Below, piece after piece: positions 8,201 to 15,744 of a stretch of 39,206 nt of DNA. The position numbers and the translations under genes were made by a program. Position 1 is the first letter of the stretch. Every line of letters begins with the position of its first letter. Source of the stretch: a virus; IMG/VR virus record IMGVR_UViG_3300030380_001028, positions 1 through 39,206 of that record, one strand, 5' to 3'. The notes under the pieces are model-generated. The model ran no database searches. It saw only the letters and a program-made list of their open reading frames with translations, and was not told the DNA's origin.

Positions 8201-8742
8201 GCATTACGAACAGCAGCCCTAACCATTTGCTTACCTGTTAGGGACACACCAGCTACAGCCAAACGTGATACACCGCCTGTGGCTAGTCCTAAATAGTTTG
8301 TGGGATCTTTAGCTGCTGCAAATACATAATCTTTTATACCATCAACAGCGCCCATAGCACCATCGTTTTGAAATACATTACCTAGTTGTTCATATATCTC
8401 ATACGCTTTTCTAGCCTTTGCTTTTGTAGCATCGTCAGCTTTATTAATAAATCTTAGTTCACCTGCAGTTGTAACACTGTTGGCATTGAAGTGACGTAGG
8501 TGATCAATATAGTCTTCAACCATTTCATCAGTAGGTGTGTCCTGATAGTCAACACCTTTACGTGATACCATATACTCACGTATTGCATTTGAGTACTCAT
8601 AGTTGTTTTTTATATCATCCTTTTTAAGCTTGACATTCTTATCTAAATAGAAGTCTTCTTGCTTTTGTTGTCCAGTAAAAGGAGTAGGTGATGGGCCACC
8701 TGTACCAAACTCTATTAAATTTTTTATATATTCTGATGACAT
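5284..8742 (-). CDS. large helical internal-virion-type structural protein (1152 aa)
   Basis: This long, Ala- and Lys-rich, mainly helical protein lies at the end of the late operon, where T7-like phages encode the giant internal core protein (gp16) ejected with the DNA. Residues about 174-231 are an unusually basic alanine-rich helix (AAKAAAKKAGKEAAARAVKA). A moderately hydrophobic stretch near 524-565 (TTMINVAGFSQYYVGQTVAD) could touch a membrane. No lytic transglycosylase motif is visible; the wall-degrading domain is in a separate protein at 11185-12768. Start ATG at 8742 lies just below the stop of the upstream gene at 8744. Role as an ejected or core protein is inferred from size, composition and position. 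Confidence 0.7.
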   Translation of the reverse strand: MSSEYIKNLIEFGTGGPSPTPFTGQQKQEDFYLDKNVKLKKDDIKNNYEYSNAIREYMVSRKGVDYQDTPTDEMVEDYIDHLRHFNANSVTTAGELRFINKADDATKAKARKAYEIYEQLGNVFQNDGAMGAVDGIKDYVFAAAKDPTNYLGLATGGVSRLAVAGVSLTGKQMVRAAVRNAGKNALREGATRNAAKAAAKKAGKEAAARAVKAGLSKKASNKIAGQVAEETQKEGKRFLAQEAMRKKQSELFQSAATKSLKYTIAGDAAAAVLQDAAAQKTYLEAGAQEQYSKTQTVFSSLLGGVAGAAQLGFGKFRGASGFEDTGDTLESIANKVINNNSAVLSKEDSKAVAKQIKEEVLSWNEKVERGKDLSIANMPSDLLRNIVIGQDGKSGLAKLLNEKGMKVHSKVKVADVISNVARFIPEEDLVDINKAMGKYTDLKLGEFTGDGGTQLRDLIAKEASESGKSLAVFSQAKNLINTGLVAVGEKNVKNIEDEMADALVEANKLRKAEPFKYGQSIWKRLLVSSPATTMINVAGFSQYYVGQTVADLFNFGMLSMKAMAQVPVNPSAARETMRQARAYTQIQAQKMRNLLDPYTTHDAYLKFLDDNEGARKTLFETMAGGVEATADRYNINPNNKFFKNVEAAATAASQVTGVRIQDSFTKSQMFMNEMDKYLRVNKGMSLRDVMKRGEDVDEEIVQGALDSTLKSVFAKDYTTTEQPELLRSAAKFAENFSNTPGLGTLLPFGRFFNNVVATAYQWSPLAAPQQFIKFGRNLVKKEPNVSDRDAFARMLVGSTALRLSMDYDNERKEKGLGVYEVDVGGGTIVDAKNTFPFSLWLAAGRVLNTMRNGEQVTPELQQEIGTQLVVGQLAKDAQFANDINNLLDVLTNVDLDKRAEAVDGFYKVGGNFVSGFTRPLDAINKTVGFAMGTDGAKDVRQADGMNVFTQSATKYVDNIIEAFIDKTDSITGEDLEVATRAGEIYDPNPFARIFGITVKPGRTATEKVYSMAEMHPWKANERTKLPAYDKAFNGLVAPLLERYTQELLNNPEFRKASLSQQRGMLKKRLGDLKSMVRKGMEGGYTGTKNMMLRKQAKAIQKYDKETTRQALKLMEERLGVTASLEDLTFRELEMFTMFAEYLKDVQEEVGRL

Positions 8743-8743
8743 A

Positions 8744-10192
8744 CTACTTCTCTAATAATCTTGGATCAGCATTTAAAAGTTTATCTATATTTAATGGTAG
8801 TCCTGTATTCTTATTGTGAGTGCTACCATATGTTGCATCCCAGTATTCAGCTTCGGTAACTTTTTTTGTACCTGTTCGTATACCAAACTGGTTTCTTCTT
8901 ATCACCGTTTTTGTTTTTCCTCCACCTTCAGCAGGTCTTGGCGGTGCAATTATTACCTTCCCAGTTTCAGGATCTACTTTTCCTTCAAGATTTCTATCCC
9001 AAAGTTTTCTACCAGCATCTATTGCATTCGGTCTTTCTCTAAACGTAATCTTAGATAGCGCTGTTTTTTGAGCTTCTGGATCGGGCGCTTTTTCTTCGGG
9101 AGCTTCTTCTTCTTTTTTGCTTGAGTCAAATAGTTCCTCCGTAACCATGTCTTCATCTGTAGGGGATGCTATGAAAGGTGTAATCTCTTCCTTTGTTTCT
9201 TCTTCTTGTTCTTCTCTATCTTCACCAAATATTGAGGCTTGTTGTATCACGTAGTCTTCACCTAATACAGACTCAATCATTTCTTTTGTTGTAGTATCTC
9301 TATAGAAGCCGCCTCTTCCATACTCAGATTCAAACTCACTTATGACTGGCGATACTGCTAATCTAATGAGTTCGTTTCTAGCTCTCTTTCTGATTGCTTG
9401 CGCCTCATCTTCAGTTAATGGTGGCTGCTGTTCCTCTTTTCTTTTTGTTTCTTCTCTAAGTACTTCTCCATTGATAAAGTCTTCGGCTACCGTTCCAGTT
9501 ACAGCATCTGTTGCTGCATCATTGAACTTAGATATAAACTGAGACTTACCTTTAGGTCCATAAAAATTAACATCTAGTAAAGTAAAACCTAAGTCTTTAA
9601 ACTGTGACTCGTATTCTGATTGTCTTGCTGCTTCATTTATGTCAGCTATAGACATACCCTCTACGTACTCAGTATCCTGCAAACGTCTTTCTGCCATAGC
9701 CATGTCATCAAGTCCGAATAATCTTCTAACTAAGCTACTTTGTTTGTCATCTTCTTGCTGCGCTTTTTCTAGTTTAGCAACTCCAAAAGTTCTATCAGCT
9801 AATTCTCTAAGGTTAAAGTCAACAAAGTCTCCGTTGATAGGTGGGATTACAGGCATGTTTACTATAGTTTCTACATCAGCCTCGCCTAACTTCTTGACAC
9901 CTAATTGATTAGCACCGTCTAGTAGCTTTTGATAAAGCTGAGATATACCTGTCATACCAGAAGACATAGCAGCTACAATGTGTTCTTTCCTAGCCCCTAA
10001 CGCTTTTGCTTTTTGAGCTAAAGCAACAGCTTCGTCAGCCCTTAGTTTTCTTTGGCTAACTACAGAAGCGTTTCTTTCAGCAGCAGCTTTCTGTTGCCTC
10101 TCAAACTCTTCAGCTTTTTCTTCACGCTCTTCTATGCCAGCAGTTAGCTGGTTTAGAAAACTAGCTGCGAATGCATTTTTATTGAATGCCAT
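8744..10192 (-). CDS. acidic coiled-coil structural protein, internal-virion type (482 aa)
   Basis: The N-terminal 70 residues are a predicted coiled coil (EEREEKAEEFERQQKAAAER), followed by a helical region. Two very acidic linkers rich in Glu appear in the middle and at about 335-370 (EDREEQEEETKEE), and the C-terminal part is Gly/Pro/Lys rich. No enzymatic motif is seen. Placement between the small 177-residue gene and the 1152-residue gene, at the end of the late operon, suggests an internal core or ejected protein, comparable in position to T7 gp15. Function is inferred from context only. Confidence 0.65.
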   Translation of the reverse strand: MAFNKNAFAASFLNQLTAGIEEREEKAEEFERQQKAAAERNASVVSQRKLRADEAVALAQKAKALGARKEHIVAAMSSGMTGISQLYQKLLDGANQLGVKKLGEADVETIVNMPVIPPINGDFVDFNLRELADRTFGVAKLEKAQQEDDKQSSLVRRLFGLDDMAMAERRLQDTEYVEGMSIADINEAARQSEYESQFKDLGFTLLDVNFYGPKGKSQFISKFNDAATDAVTGTVAEDFINGEVLREETKRKEEQQPPLTEDEAQAIRKRARNELIRLAVSPVISEFESEYGRGGFYRDTTTKEMIESVLGEDYVIQQASIFGEDREEQEEETKEEITPFIASPTDEDMVTEELFDSSKKEEEAPEEKAPDPEAQKTALSKITFRERPNAIDAGRKLWDRNLEGKVDPETGKVIIAPPRPAEGGGKTKTVIRRNQFGIRTGTKKVTEAEYWDATYGSTHNKNTGLPLNIDKLLNADPRLLEK

Positions 10193-10196
10193 TATA

Positions 10197-10730
10197 CTAA
10201 CCTCTCGACATTAAACCCATAGGTTTATTTTCTTCTGATGGTGTCATTTCTTCCTCTGGCTGCTCCTCAACCAACTCTTGTAACATCTGTTTACCTGGAT
10301 CGCTATCATCAGGATTATCTTTAAGGTAACTTAGTGCAACCATTTGGAAACGATCTAGCTCACTTTGCTCTGCTTCTTTTTGGTAATCCATAGAATCATC
10401 TTTAACATCAACACCTGTAGCTTGTACCGCTTGTTTAAGGAACTGATGTATGATAGGAGCTACCAACATACCTGCATCTATACTATGCATACCTCGTAAG
10501 TTGCCTGAACTAACTATACTAGTTACCACTGGCTTCAGAGGTAGGCCAGTTTGACACAGCGCAGCTACATCATTTATGACCTCATCGTTAGCTAGCTTTT
10601 CAATGTAGTACTTTGTAACATCCTCTATGTCAGACATCTCTGCTGGGTTCTCCCAAGGGTTGTTACGTGGAGTGTCTGTCAAAGACTGTCCTGGTATTGG
10701 TCTGTCAAATGGGGATATATCTTGTTCCAT
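10197..10730 (-). CDS. structural protein of unknown role, marine-phage type (177 aa)
   Basis: The sequence begins MEQDISPFDRPIPGQSLT followed by PRNNPWENPAEMSDIEDV, an N-terminal block I associate with a family shared by marine podo- and myoviruses and usually filed as structural or hypothetical. A helical middle follows (IDAGMLVAPIIHQFLKQA), then an acidic, disordered tail (EEQPEEEMTPSEE). It lies in the late operon between the holin-like gene and the coiled-coil protein. It could be a small virion component or a chaperone for the large ejected proteins. Confidence 0.6.
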   Translation of the reverse strand: MEQDISPFDRPIPGQSLTDTPRNNPWENPAEMSDIEDVTKYYIEKLANDEVINDVAALCQTGLPLKPVVTSIVSSGNLRGMHSIDAGMLVAPIIHQFLKQAVQATGVDVKDDSMDYQKEAEQSELDRFQMVALSYLKDNPDDSDPGKQMLQELVEEQPEEEMTPSEENKPMGLMSRG

Positions 10731-10738
10731 AGTTTTTC

Positions 10739-11185
10739 CTACTTAGTAAATCCTGCACCAAAGTATAAGCCTACAATAGCTGACACAATGTGTGTATCTA
10801 GTGGTGTTATTACAAATCCTTGTGCATACTTCCACTTGATAACCTCTTCACCTGGTCCGAAGATAAAATCAAGAAAGCCTACCTGTATCTCAGTGTAGCC
10901 TACGTATACGCCTACTTCAGGATAGAACACAGCAACCAACTTTGGCAACACTATTATAGCAAAGACTGCAGATAATGCAATAAGTCTTCTTGTCCATGCG
11001 AAATGTTTATCGTTCTTTCCTGCGTTACGTGCTTCTGCTGCAAAGCTTGCGTTAGCATTGGCACGTTCCATGAGCATCTTATTCTGCTCTTGTCTCATCT
11101 TCATGCTCTGTCCCCATATGGACATCACCCCACCTAGTACGGTAGAGCCAAGCATTGTTATTAGTTCTAGTGGTAATCCAAACAT
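10739..11185 (-). CDS. three-transmembrane holin-like protein (148 aa)
   Basis: There are three hydrophobic segments at about 5-25, 66-88 and 124-145, with a basic helical loop rich in Asn and Ala after the first (KMLMERANANASFAAEAR). The arrangement resembles the three-segment holins known from gene transfer agents and many marine phages. The start codon overlaps the stop of the LysM-lysozyme gene by one base (TAATG at 11185), so hole-former and wall-degrader would be made together. That pairing supports a lysis role. The assignment rests on topology and neighbourhood rather than a diagnostic motif. Confidence 0.6.
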   Translation of the reverse strand: MFGLPLELITMLGSTVLGGVMSIWGQSMKMRQEQNKMLMERANANASFAAEARNAGKNDKHFAWTRRLIALSAVFAIIVLPKLVAVFYPEVGVYVGYTEIQVGFLDFIFGPGEEVIKWKYAQGFVITPLDTHIVSAIVGLYFGAGFTK

Positions 11186-12768
11186 TATTTTTCGCCTAAT
11201 CCTTTTGGTCTTATTTTTGGTCTTATAGATTTGCTTGTAATAGGGTCCATTTCTATTCCTTCATAAATAGTAACACCTATTTCTTTAGCAATCTCATCTA
11301 TTATCTTATCTAACTTTCTATTAGATAGCTTTTTAAACCCTTCCCACTCTTTACGCATCTCCTCACGTGCGTTGTTACGTGATGCCAGTGTGCCATCTCC
11401 ACCTGTAGCTCTATTTTTAATTCTATTAACAGCTAAATGTGCTGCTATTTTATCTTGTGTAGGTCCATCAAATTTAGTATTATCTGTGATGCCTAAATTT
11501 TTTAATACCCCACGTCTATCCAAGTCTCTTAAAGTATTTCCTACTATTTGATACTTACCTACGGCTGTGGTGTTAAAACCTTTTTGTTTATTATACTTGT
11601 GAAACTCTCCATTAAGCTCTACAAAGTTTAGCACTTCCTCTATGGTCTTATTAGATACTTTAGTTCCTTTAAAAGGAGATTTTCTCTTTTCCGCATTTCC
11701 AAATATTGTGTCGTAGTTGTCGGCTTCTTTAGCTCTTAACGCTTTCATAAGTTCAGAACCTTCATCCATAAAAGAATAACTACCTACCATAAGAGAATCA
11801 GGAGTTACTCCTTGTCTAAAGCTGTTATAAAACTGTGCATCAGGATCTTTATCACCTCTAGTTGATATTCTAATAGTGTTCTCTGATTTAGGTGGAACTT
11901 TTAGTTTATCTCCTGTATATATGATATCTTTATCTTTGTCTTCTATGTTGTTTAGTTTTTGTAAAACTTCAACTGTAGTACCTCTTTCTTCAGCTATTTC
12001 AGATAAAGTATCTCCTGCTTTAATTGTATAATCTTCAGACATATCTAATAAAACTTTGTCTATGTCTTCTCTCAACTCATCATATGATGTCATGGCAGGT
12101 TTAAACTGCGTCATTGAAGGGTCATCCATTGGCCCAGCAGGAGGCTTATTAAAACCACGCCTTACTCCAAACATATTTATTGCAGGATTGTCTACATCAT
12201 CAGGTAAAGTAAGACTATTTACAAAATCCCCCTCACGTTTGGTAAGTCTAAAATAATCTCTAATAAAAGGAGGACTAAGTTCTTTTAGATCTTGATCACC
12301 CTTAAATTGTGATGTGTCAGGAACGTATACTTGAGGTCCAAAATATCTCTTGTCTTTGTACAAATTCTGTGGTTTTACAGTATCAAATGTAGGTTGAGTA
12401 GGCACTTCAAAATCACCAAAGCCTGACATGGCAGCATCAAAAATTCTTTTAACTTTTTCATAGCCTGTTTCTTTTGTAGGCTTTGGCTTTGGCCTTTGAA
12501 CAATGCCCTGTGTTAAAACCTGTGGTACTTCATCGTACGTACTACCTTTGTTTTTCTTTGTGTTTCTTCTAGTAGGAGGAGTATACGTACTTCTTGTAGT
12601 AGTATTACGTTGAGCAGGATCAGGTTCAAAGGCTCCAAGAGAGCGAGACTTGGATATAGGTGTACCTCTTCCTTTAGACAGACCTTGCTGCTTACTTGTC
12701 TGAGTTCCTGCTGCTCTACTGTAAGCAAGTTGTTGTGCTGCAAAAGATTGTCTTGGATCATACGTCAT
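11185..12768 (-). CDS. LysM and lysozyme-domain protein (virion or lysis muramidase)
   Basis: ATG at 12768 is preferred; the frame extends to 12897 but would overlap the upstream gene by over 100 bases. The first 245 of 527 residues are Pro/Lys/Thr-rich linker. A LysM peptidoglycan-binding domain occupies about 246-293 (YTIKAGDTLSEIAEERGTTV). Residues about 337-457 form a lysozyme-like domain with E348 before YDTIFG and then TAVGKYQIVGNTLRDL, an arrangement resembling lambda-R-type lytic enzymes (GH104-like). E348 is the probable catalytic acid. In podoviruses such proteins ride in the virion to open the wall during DNA entry. As no other endolysin is visible and a holin-like gene follows directly, it may also serve lysis. 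Confidence 0.8.
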   Translation of the reverse strand: MTYDPRQSFAAQQLAYSRAAGTQTSKQQGLSKGRGTPISKSRSLGAFEPDPAQRNTTTRSTYTPPTRRNTKKNKGSTYDEVPQVLTQGIVQRPKPKPTKETGYEKVKRIFDAAMSGFGDFEVPTQPTFDTVKPQNLYKDKRYFGPQVYVPDTSQFKGDQDLKELSPPFIRDYFRLTKREGDFVNSLTLPDDVDNPAINMFGVRRGFNKPPAGPMDDPSMTQFKPAMTSYDELREDIDKVLLDMSEDYTIKAGDTLSEIAEERGTTVEVLQKLNNIEDKDKDIIYTGDKLKVPPKSENTIRISTRGDKDPDAQFYNSFRQGVTPDSLMVGSYSFMDEGSELMKALRAKEADNYDTIFGNAEKRKSPFKGTKVSNKTIEEVLNFVELNGEFHKYNKQKGFNTTAVGKYQIVGNTLRDLDRRGVLKNLGITDNTKFDGPTQDKIAAHLAVNRIKNRATGGDGTLASRNNAREEMRKEWEGFKKLSNRKLDKIIDEIAKEIGVTIYEGIEMDPITSKSIRPKIRPKGLGEK

Positions 12769-12781
12769 AGTACTTATACCT

Positions 12782-15022
12782 TTAGAATGGTGCTGGGAAT
12801 ATGAGATCGACTGCCCTAGAAGTAACTTTACCAAGGAAGCTACCAGCAGCAGTTTCAACAAGACCAGCCCCATCGCCATCTGCTGCAATAGTTGCAACAG
12901 CTATAGCTTTGTCTCTTTCTTTTGCGTTGTCTGCTGATGCCCACGCCCATGCTAGTAAATCTCTTTCTCTTTGTATAACATTGTTGTATGCTGTCATTGT
13001 TAAATTATTTGCAGCCAGAGCAGCGTCACGGTTCGCTTGGTTAGCTGCTGCATTAGCTGCTGTAGCAATAGCTTGCGCCCACTGAGCGTTTGCCTGTGCA
13101 ATAATCAAATGGTTCTGTGCATTGAACTGATCACGTGCATTCTCTTGCTGTGCATTAAACTGTGATAAAGCATTAGCTTCACCTGCGTTAAATCTTTCCA
13201 TAGCATTTAGTTGCTCTGCATTGAACTGATTTACTTGTGATCCAAGATTAGCAAAGAACTGATCTGATTGATTCTGTGATGATGCATTGAACTGTCTGGC
13301 AGCATTCATAGCAGCAGTGTCACTAAGGATAGAGTTTACAGCTTCCTGTGCTTTGAACATAGTCATCTGCTGATTATTATCTAGGTTAGATAAATCCATT
13401 TGCAAGAATGATTGTGCATTTAGTACGGCTGCTTGTTGTCTGTTGTCTAGGTTAGCCATATCCATTTGTGACATGGTAGCTGCATCTGCCATAACCTTAG
13501 CCTGTCTATTTGATAGATTAGATAGGTCTACAGTCTGAGCTATTCTAGCATTCTCAAGTGCCACCTGTTGTTCAGCACTAAAGTTTAAGTTGGCTATCTC
13601 TGATATACGTGCTGCATTTATAACCTTGGCTTGAAAGGCTTGATCAAACTCCATGTTCATAAACCTGGCACGTTGTTCAGCTTTCATCAATGCCATCTCT
13701 TGTTTGTTAGCTGCATCCATCTGAGCAATAGGTAATGCTGCTTCCATAGCCGCCTGTGTAATAGCCATACCTGCCATAGAAGTAATAGACAATCCACGTG
13801 CAGCCATAGCTGCGTTAGCTGCTCTTATAGCACCTGCAGCCCAGGGTGGTGTATTGCCATAGACTTCAAAGTCCTGCATTAACTCAGCTAGCTCACCTTT
13901 TACTGTAGCTGCTTGAACTGGTCCTGTACCAAATGTAGATGCTACTTGCTGTCTGTCTACAGTTGGTCCATCTACTAGCTGATCAGGTGTGGCTAATAAA
14001 CGTGCAACAGGCTCTACTTGTTGAGCCTCGTCTAGTTGTGCTGCTTCTAGTCCTAGTGCTGATCCTGCAGTAGGGTCTATCTGCTCTGCTGCTATTTGAG
14101 CCTGTTCGTTAACTTGTCCTTCTGCTGCTTGCCTAGCTTGCATGTCTGCTGCTACTGCGTCTGCTGACATAGCAGGGTCTATCTGTGCAATCTGATCAGG
14201 CGCTGTAACTTGTGCAGCTTGGGCTGGATCAGCAAACTCTAAAGGTACAGCTTCTCTTGTCTCTCCTGCTTGTCCTGTGCCAAGAGGTATCAATGCTGCT
14301 TCACCTCCATCATCAGATACTACATTAGCTACAGTAACAGGTTTGGTAGGATCATCCATTATTTGTCTTGTAAGTTCTGATCCTTTTGGTAGCCCCTCGT
14401 TAACACCTGAGCCAGTAATTGTAGGTACACCAGTAGCAGGATTTACAGCTACGTTGCCACTACCACCTGTTGAGGTATTTAACATTTGACTAAAGGATGG
14501 ACCTGCTGTGTAGTTTGCACCTGCAGTGCCTGGACTAGTTGAATATACAGGAGCTTGTTGTGTGTACACAGGTGCTTGTTGTACTGGTGCAGGGGCTGGG
14601 TTCCTGTTGGAGTTGTTTGATCCTTCTCCTCCACGTCTGCCTCTAACAAGTTCCTGCGTACTAACTTGGCCTGGGTATTGTTTAGAAAGCTTTACCCTAT
14701 CAGCAAAAGAACCATCTCTCAGTACCTTATTAATTCTTTGTCTTTCTACAGCGGCATCATGGCTTGCTTTTGACTTAGCTGCAAACTCAGGTGTACCAAA
14801 GCCCTTAAATGGATTTAATGAAATCCCATCAGCAGCATTCACAGGCTGCTCAATCATACGCCTAGCTGCCATAGTGTACTTACCCATCTTTGCTGCTGCT
14901 GCAGGACTGGCTGCAAGGAATGCTTGTATAGACTTACTATCCATTGGCCCATCATAGCCCAGCGCTGGTAAGATTTTCTTTGCCATTGTCTCAGGCTTGA
15001 ATCCCATAAATTTTTTAGCCAT
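12782..15022 (-). CDS. hendecad-repeat coiled-coil structural protein (746 aa)
   Basis: The product has three parts. A basic N-terminus comes first (about 1-130); a Pro/Gln/Ala-rich, low-complexity middle rich in Gln, Asp and Ala runs to about 370; and a long helical region runs from 370 to 715. Inside the last part are three 22-residue repeats (499-564, starting DLSNLSN, DMANLDN, DLSNLDN) and at least seven strict 11-residue repeats from 577 to 653, each starting QFNA or a variant. Eleven-residue periodicity marks an extended coiled-coil rod. It lies next to the lysozyme gene and other internal-protein candidates, so a trans-envelope or inner core rod is plausible. The exact role is unknown. 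Confidence 0.72.
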   Translation of the reverse strand: MAKKFMGFKPETMAKKILPALGYDGPMDSKSIQAFLAASPAAAAKMGKYTMAARRMIEQPVNAADGISLNPFKGFGTPEFAAKSKASHDAAVERQRINKVLRDGSFADRVKLSKQYPGQVSTQELVRGRRGGEGSNNSNRNPAPAPVQQAPVYTQQAPVYSTSPGTAGANYTAGPSFSQMLNTSTGGSGNVAVNPATGVPTITGSGVNEGLPKGSELTRQIMDDPTKPVTVANVVSDDGGEAALIPLGTGQAGETREAVPLEFADPAQAAQVTAPDQIAQIDPAMSADAVAADMQARQAAEGQVNEQAQIAAEQIDPTAGSALGLEAAQLDEAQQVEPVARLLATPDQLVDGPTVDRQQVASTFGTGPVQAATVKGELAELMQDFEVYGNTPPWAAGAIRAANAAMAARGLSITSMAGMAITQAAMEAALPIAQMDAANKQEMALMKAEQRARFMNMEFDQAFQAKVINAARISEIANLNFSAEQQVALENARIAQTVDLSNLSNRQAKVMADAATMSQMDMANLDNRQQAAVLNAQSFLQMDLSNLDNNQQMTMFKAQEAVNSILSDTAAMNAARQFNASSQNQSDQFFANLGSQVNQFNAEQLNAMERFNAGEANALSQFNAQQENARDQFNAQNHLIIAQANAQWAQAIATAANAAANQANRDAALAANNLTMTAYNNVIQRERDLLAWAWASADNAKERDKAIAVATIAADGDGAGLVETAAGSFLGKVTSRAVDLIFPAPF
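13064..13528 (-). repeat. 22- and 11-residue (hendecad) coiled-coil repeats
   Basis: Three 22-residue units at residues 499-564 start D-x-(S/A)-N-L-(S/D)-N. After a 12-residue break, seven consecutive 11-residue units at 577-653 start QFNA, QFFA, QFNA, RFNA, QFNA, QFNA and QANA with no insertion. Two 11-residue units make one 22-residue unit, so both blocks share one geometry. Confidence 0.85.
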
Positions 15023-15025
15023 TTT

Positions 15026-15274
15026 TTATTTCCCTATTTGCATCCACAGTGATGCGGCAATGAATGTTATTACTGCTACGGTTGACATCTTTACAATAGT
15101 AGACCACACACCTCTTCTTGTATCACGCCATGTTTCTAGTAAGTTACGCATCTCAATTATATCTTTACGAGCATCGTCATCATGTAAGCCTACCTCACGT
15201 AATGCTGCTGTAGCACCACGCTTTGCTGCACGATCTAGCATTTCTTCTAATTCTTCTGGTGTAATGTTAGTCAT
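15026..15274 (-). CDS. small holin-like protein, one membrane segment (82 aa)
   Basis: The N-terminal half is an amphipathic helix (PEELEEMLDRAAKRGATAAL) leading to LHDDDARKDIIEMRNLLETW. One hydrophobic segment at about 60-78 (IVKMSTVAVITFIAASLW) precedes a short tail. The layout matches a family of short phage proteins that I recall being catalogued as DUF6127 and often annotated holin-like. With the three-segment protein at 10739-11185 this makes two candidate hole-formers flanking the lysozyme and rod genes. A one-segment antiholin or pinholin role is possible. Confidence 0.6.
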   Translation of the reverse strand: MTNITPEELEEMLDRAAKRGATAALREVGLHDDDARKDIIEMRNLLETWRDTRRGVWSTIVKMSTVAVITFIAASLWMQIGK

Positions 15275-15744
15275 TCTTTATTCACATATGCGCTTAAATC
15301 TATACTGGGTGTGTGTTCTATTATCTTAACAGTTTCCCAGTCGCCACTCTCATTTATCCTTTGATATATAGAATCTACATCAAGTGAAGTACCATAAAGG
15401 TTTCTACACTTTAAAACTCTAGCCTTTACTTGATCCACAGTTTGCCCATATAAAGCCTCACTGTCAAACTGAGATGAACTATAATACAAACCTTCTCCCG
15501 ACAAGTTAACTATTTCAGCATCTGTTAGTTTTTTATCAGTAGCCCATGACCATCCTGCTTCAGCAGAACCTGCTACTTGACGTACATCAATATATGTAGT
15601 TGGTTTATTGTCTAGTGTGTCTTTCATGGCAACAGCAGTTGCTTCAGCATCTTCTAAAGTAGCATGTCTTGTATTTGCATAACCCCAATACTCTAAAGTA
15701 TCATCTGTTAAATCTATACCGTTTACAGTAGTACCGTTAACCAT
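15271..15744 (-). CDS. unknown late protein (157 aa)
   Basis: The ATG at 15744 is used because it overlaps the stop of the glycine-rich gene (TAATG); an upstream TTG at 15759 is less likely. The protein alternates beta-type and helical segments, with a motif-like GWSWATDKKLTDAEI in the centre, and ends in an acidic tail (EHTPSIDLSAYVNKE). Its close coupling to the adhesin-like gene, in the place where many phages keep a fibre chaperone, suggests a fibre-folding or attachment role. No family motif confirms this. Confidence 0.55.
   Translation of the reverse strand: MVNGTTVNGIDLTDDTLEYWGYANTRHATLEDAEATAVAMKDTLDNKPTTYIDVRQVAGSAEAGWSWATDKKLTDAEIVNLSGEGLYYSSSQFDSEALYGQTVDQVKARVLKCRNLYGTSLDVDSIYQRINESGDWETVKIIEHTPSIDLSAYVNKE

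Noticed and set aside
12513-12761. 82-codon - strand frame inside the LysM-lysozyme gene
   Set aside because: Leu/Gln/Glu-rich shadow frame; the overlapping frame continues into LysM and lysozyme domains.
12769-12897. N-terminal extension of the lysozyme gene with a hydrophobic, signal-like stretch
   Set aside because: It lies inside the upstream coding region in another frame; the ATG at 12768 fits the gene spacing better, and the Leu-rich stretch is a shadow effect.
14526-14957. 143-codon open frame on the + strand
   Set aside because: It is the antisense of the low-complexity N-terminal half of the hendecad gene; no ribosome site and composition reflects the Ala/Gln-rich template.
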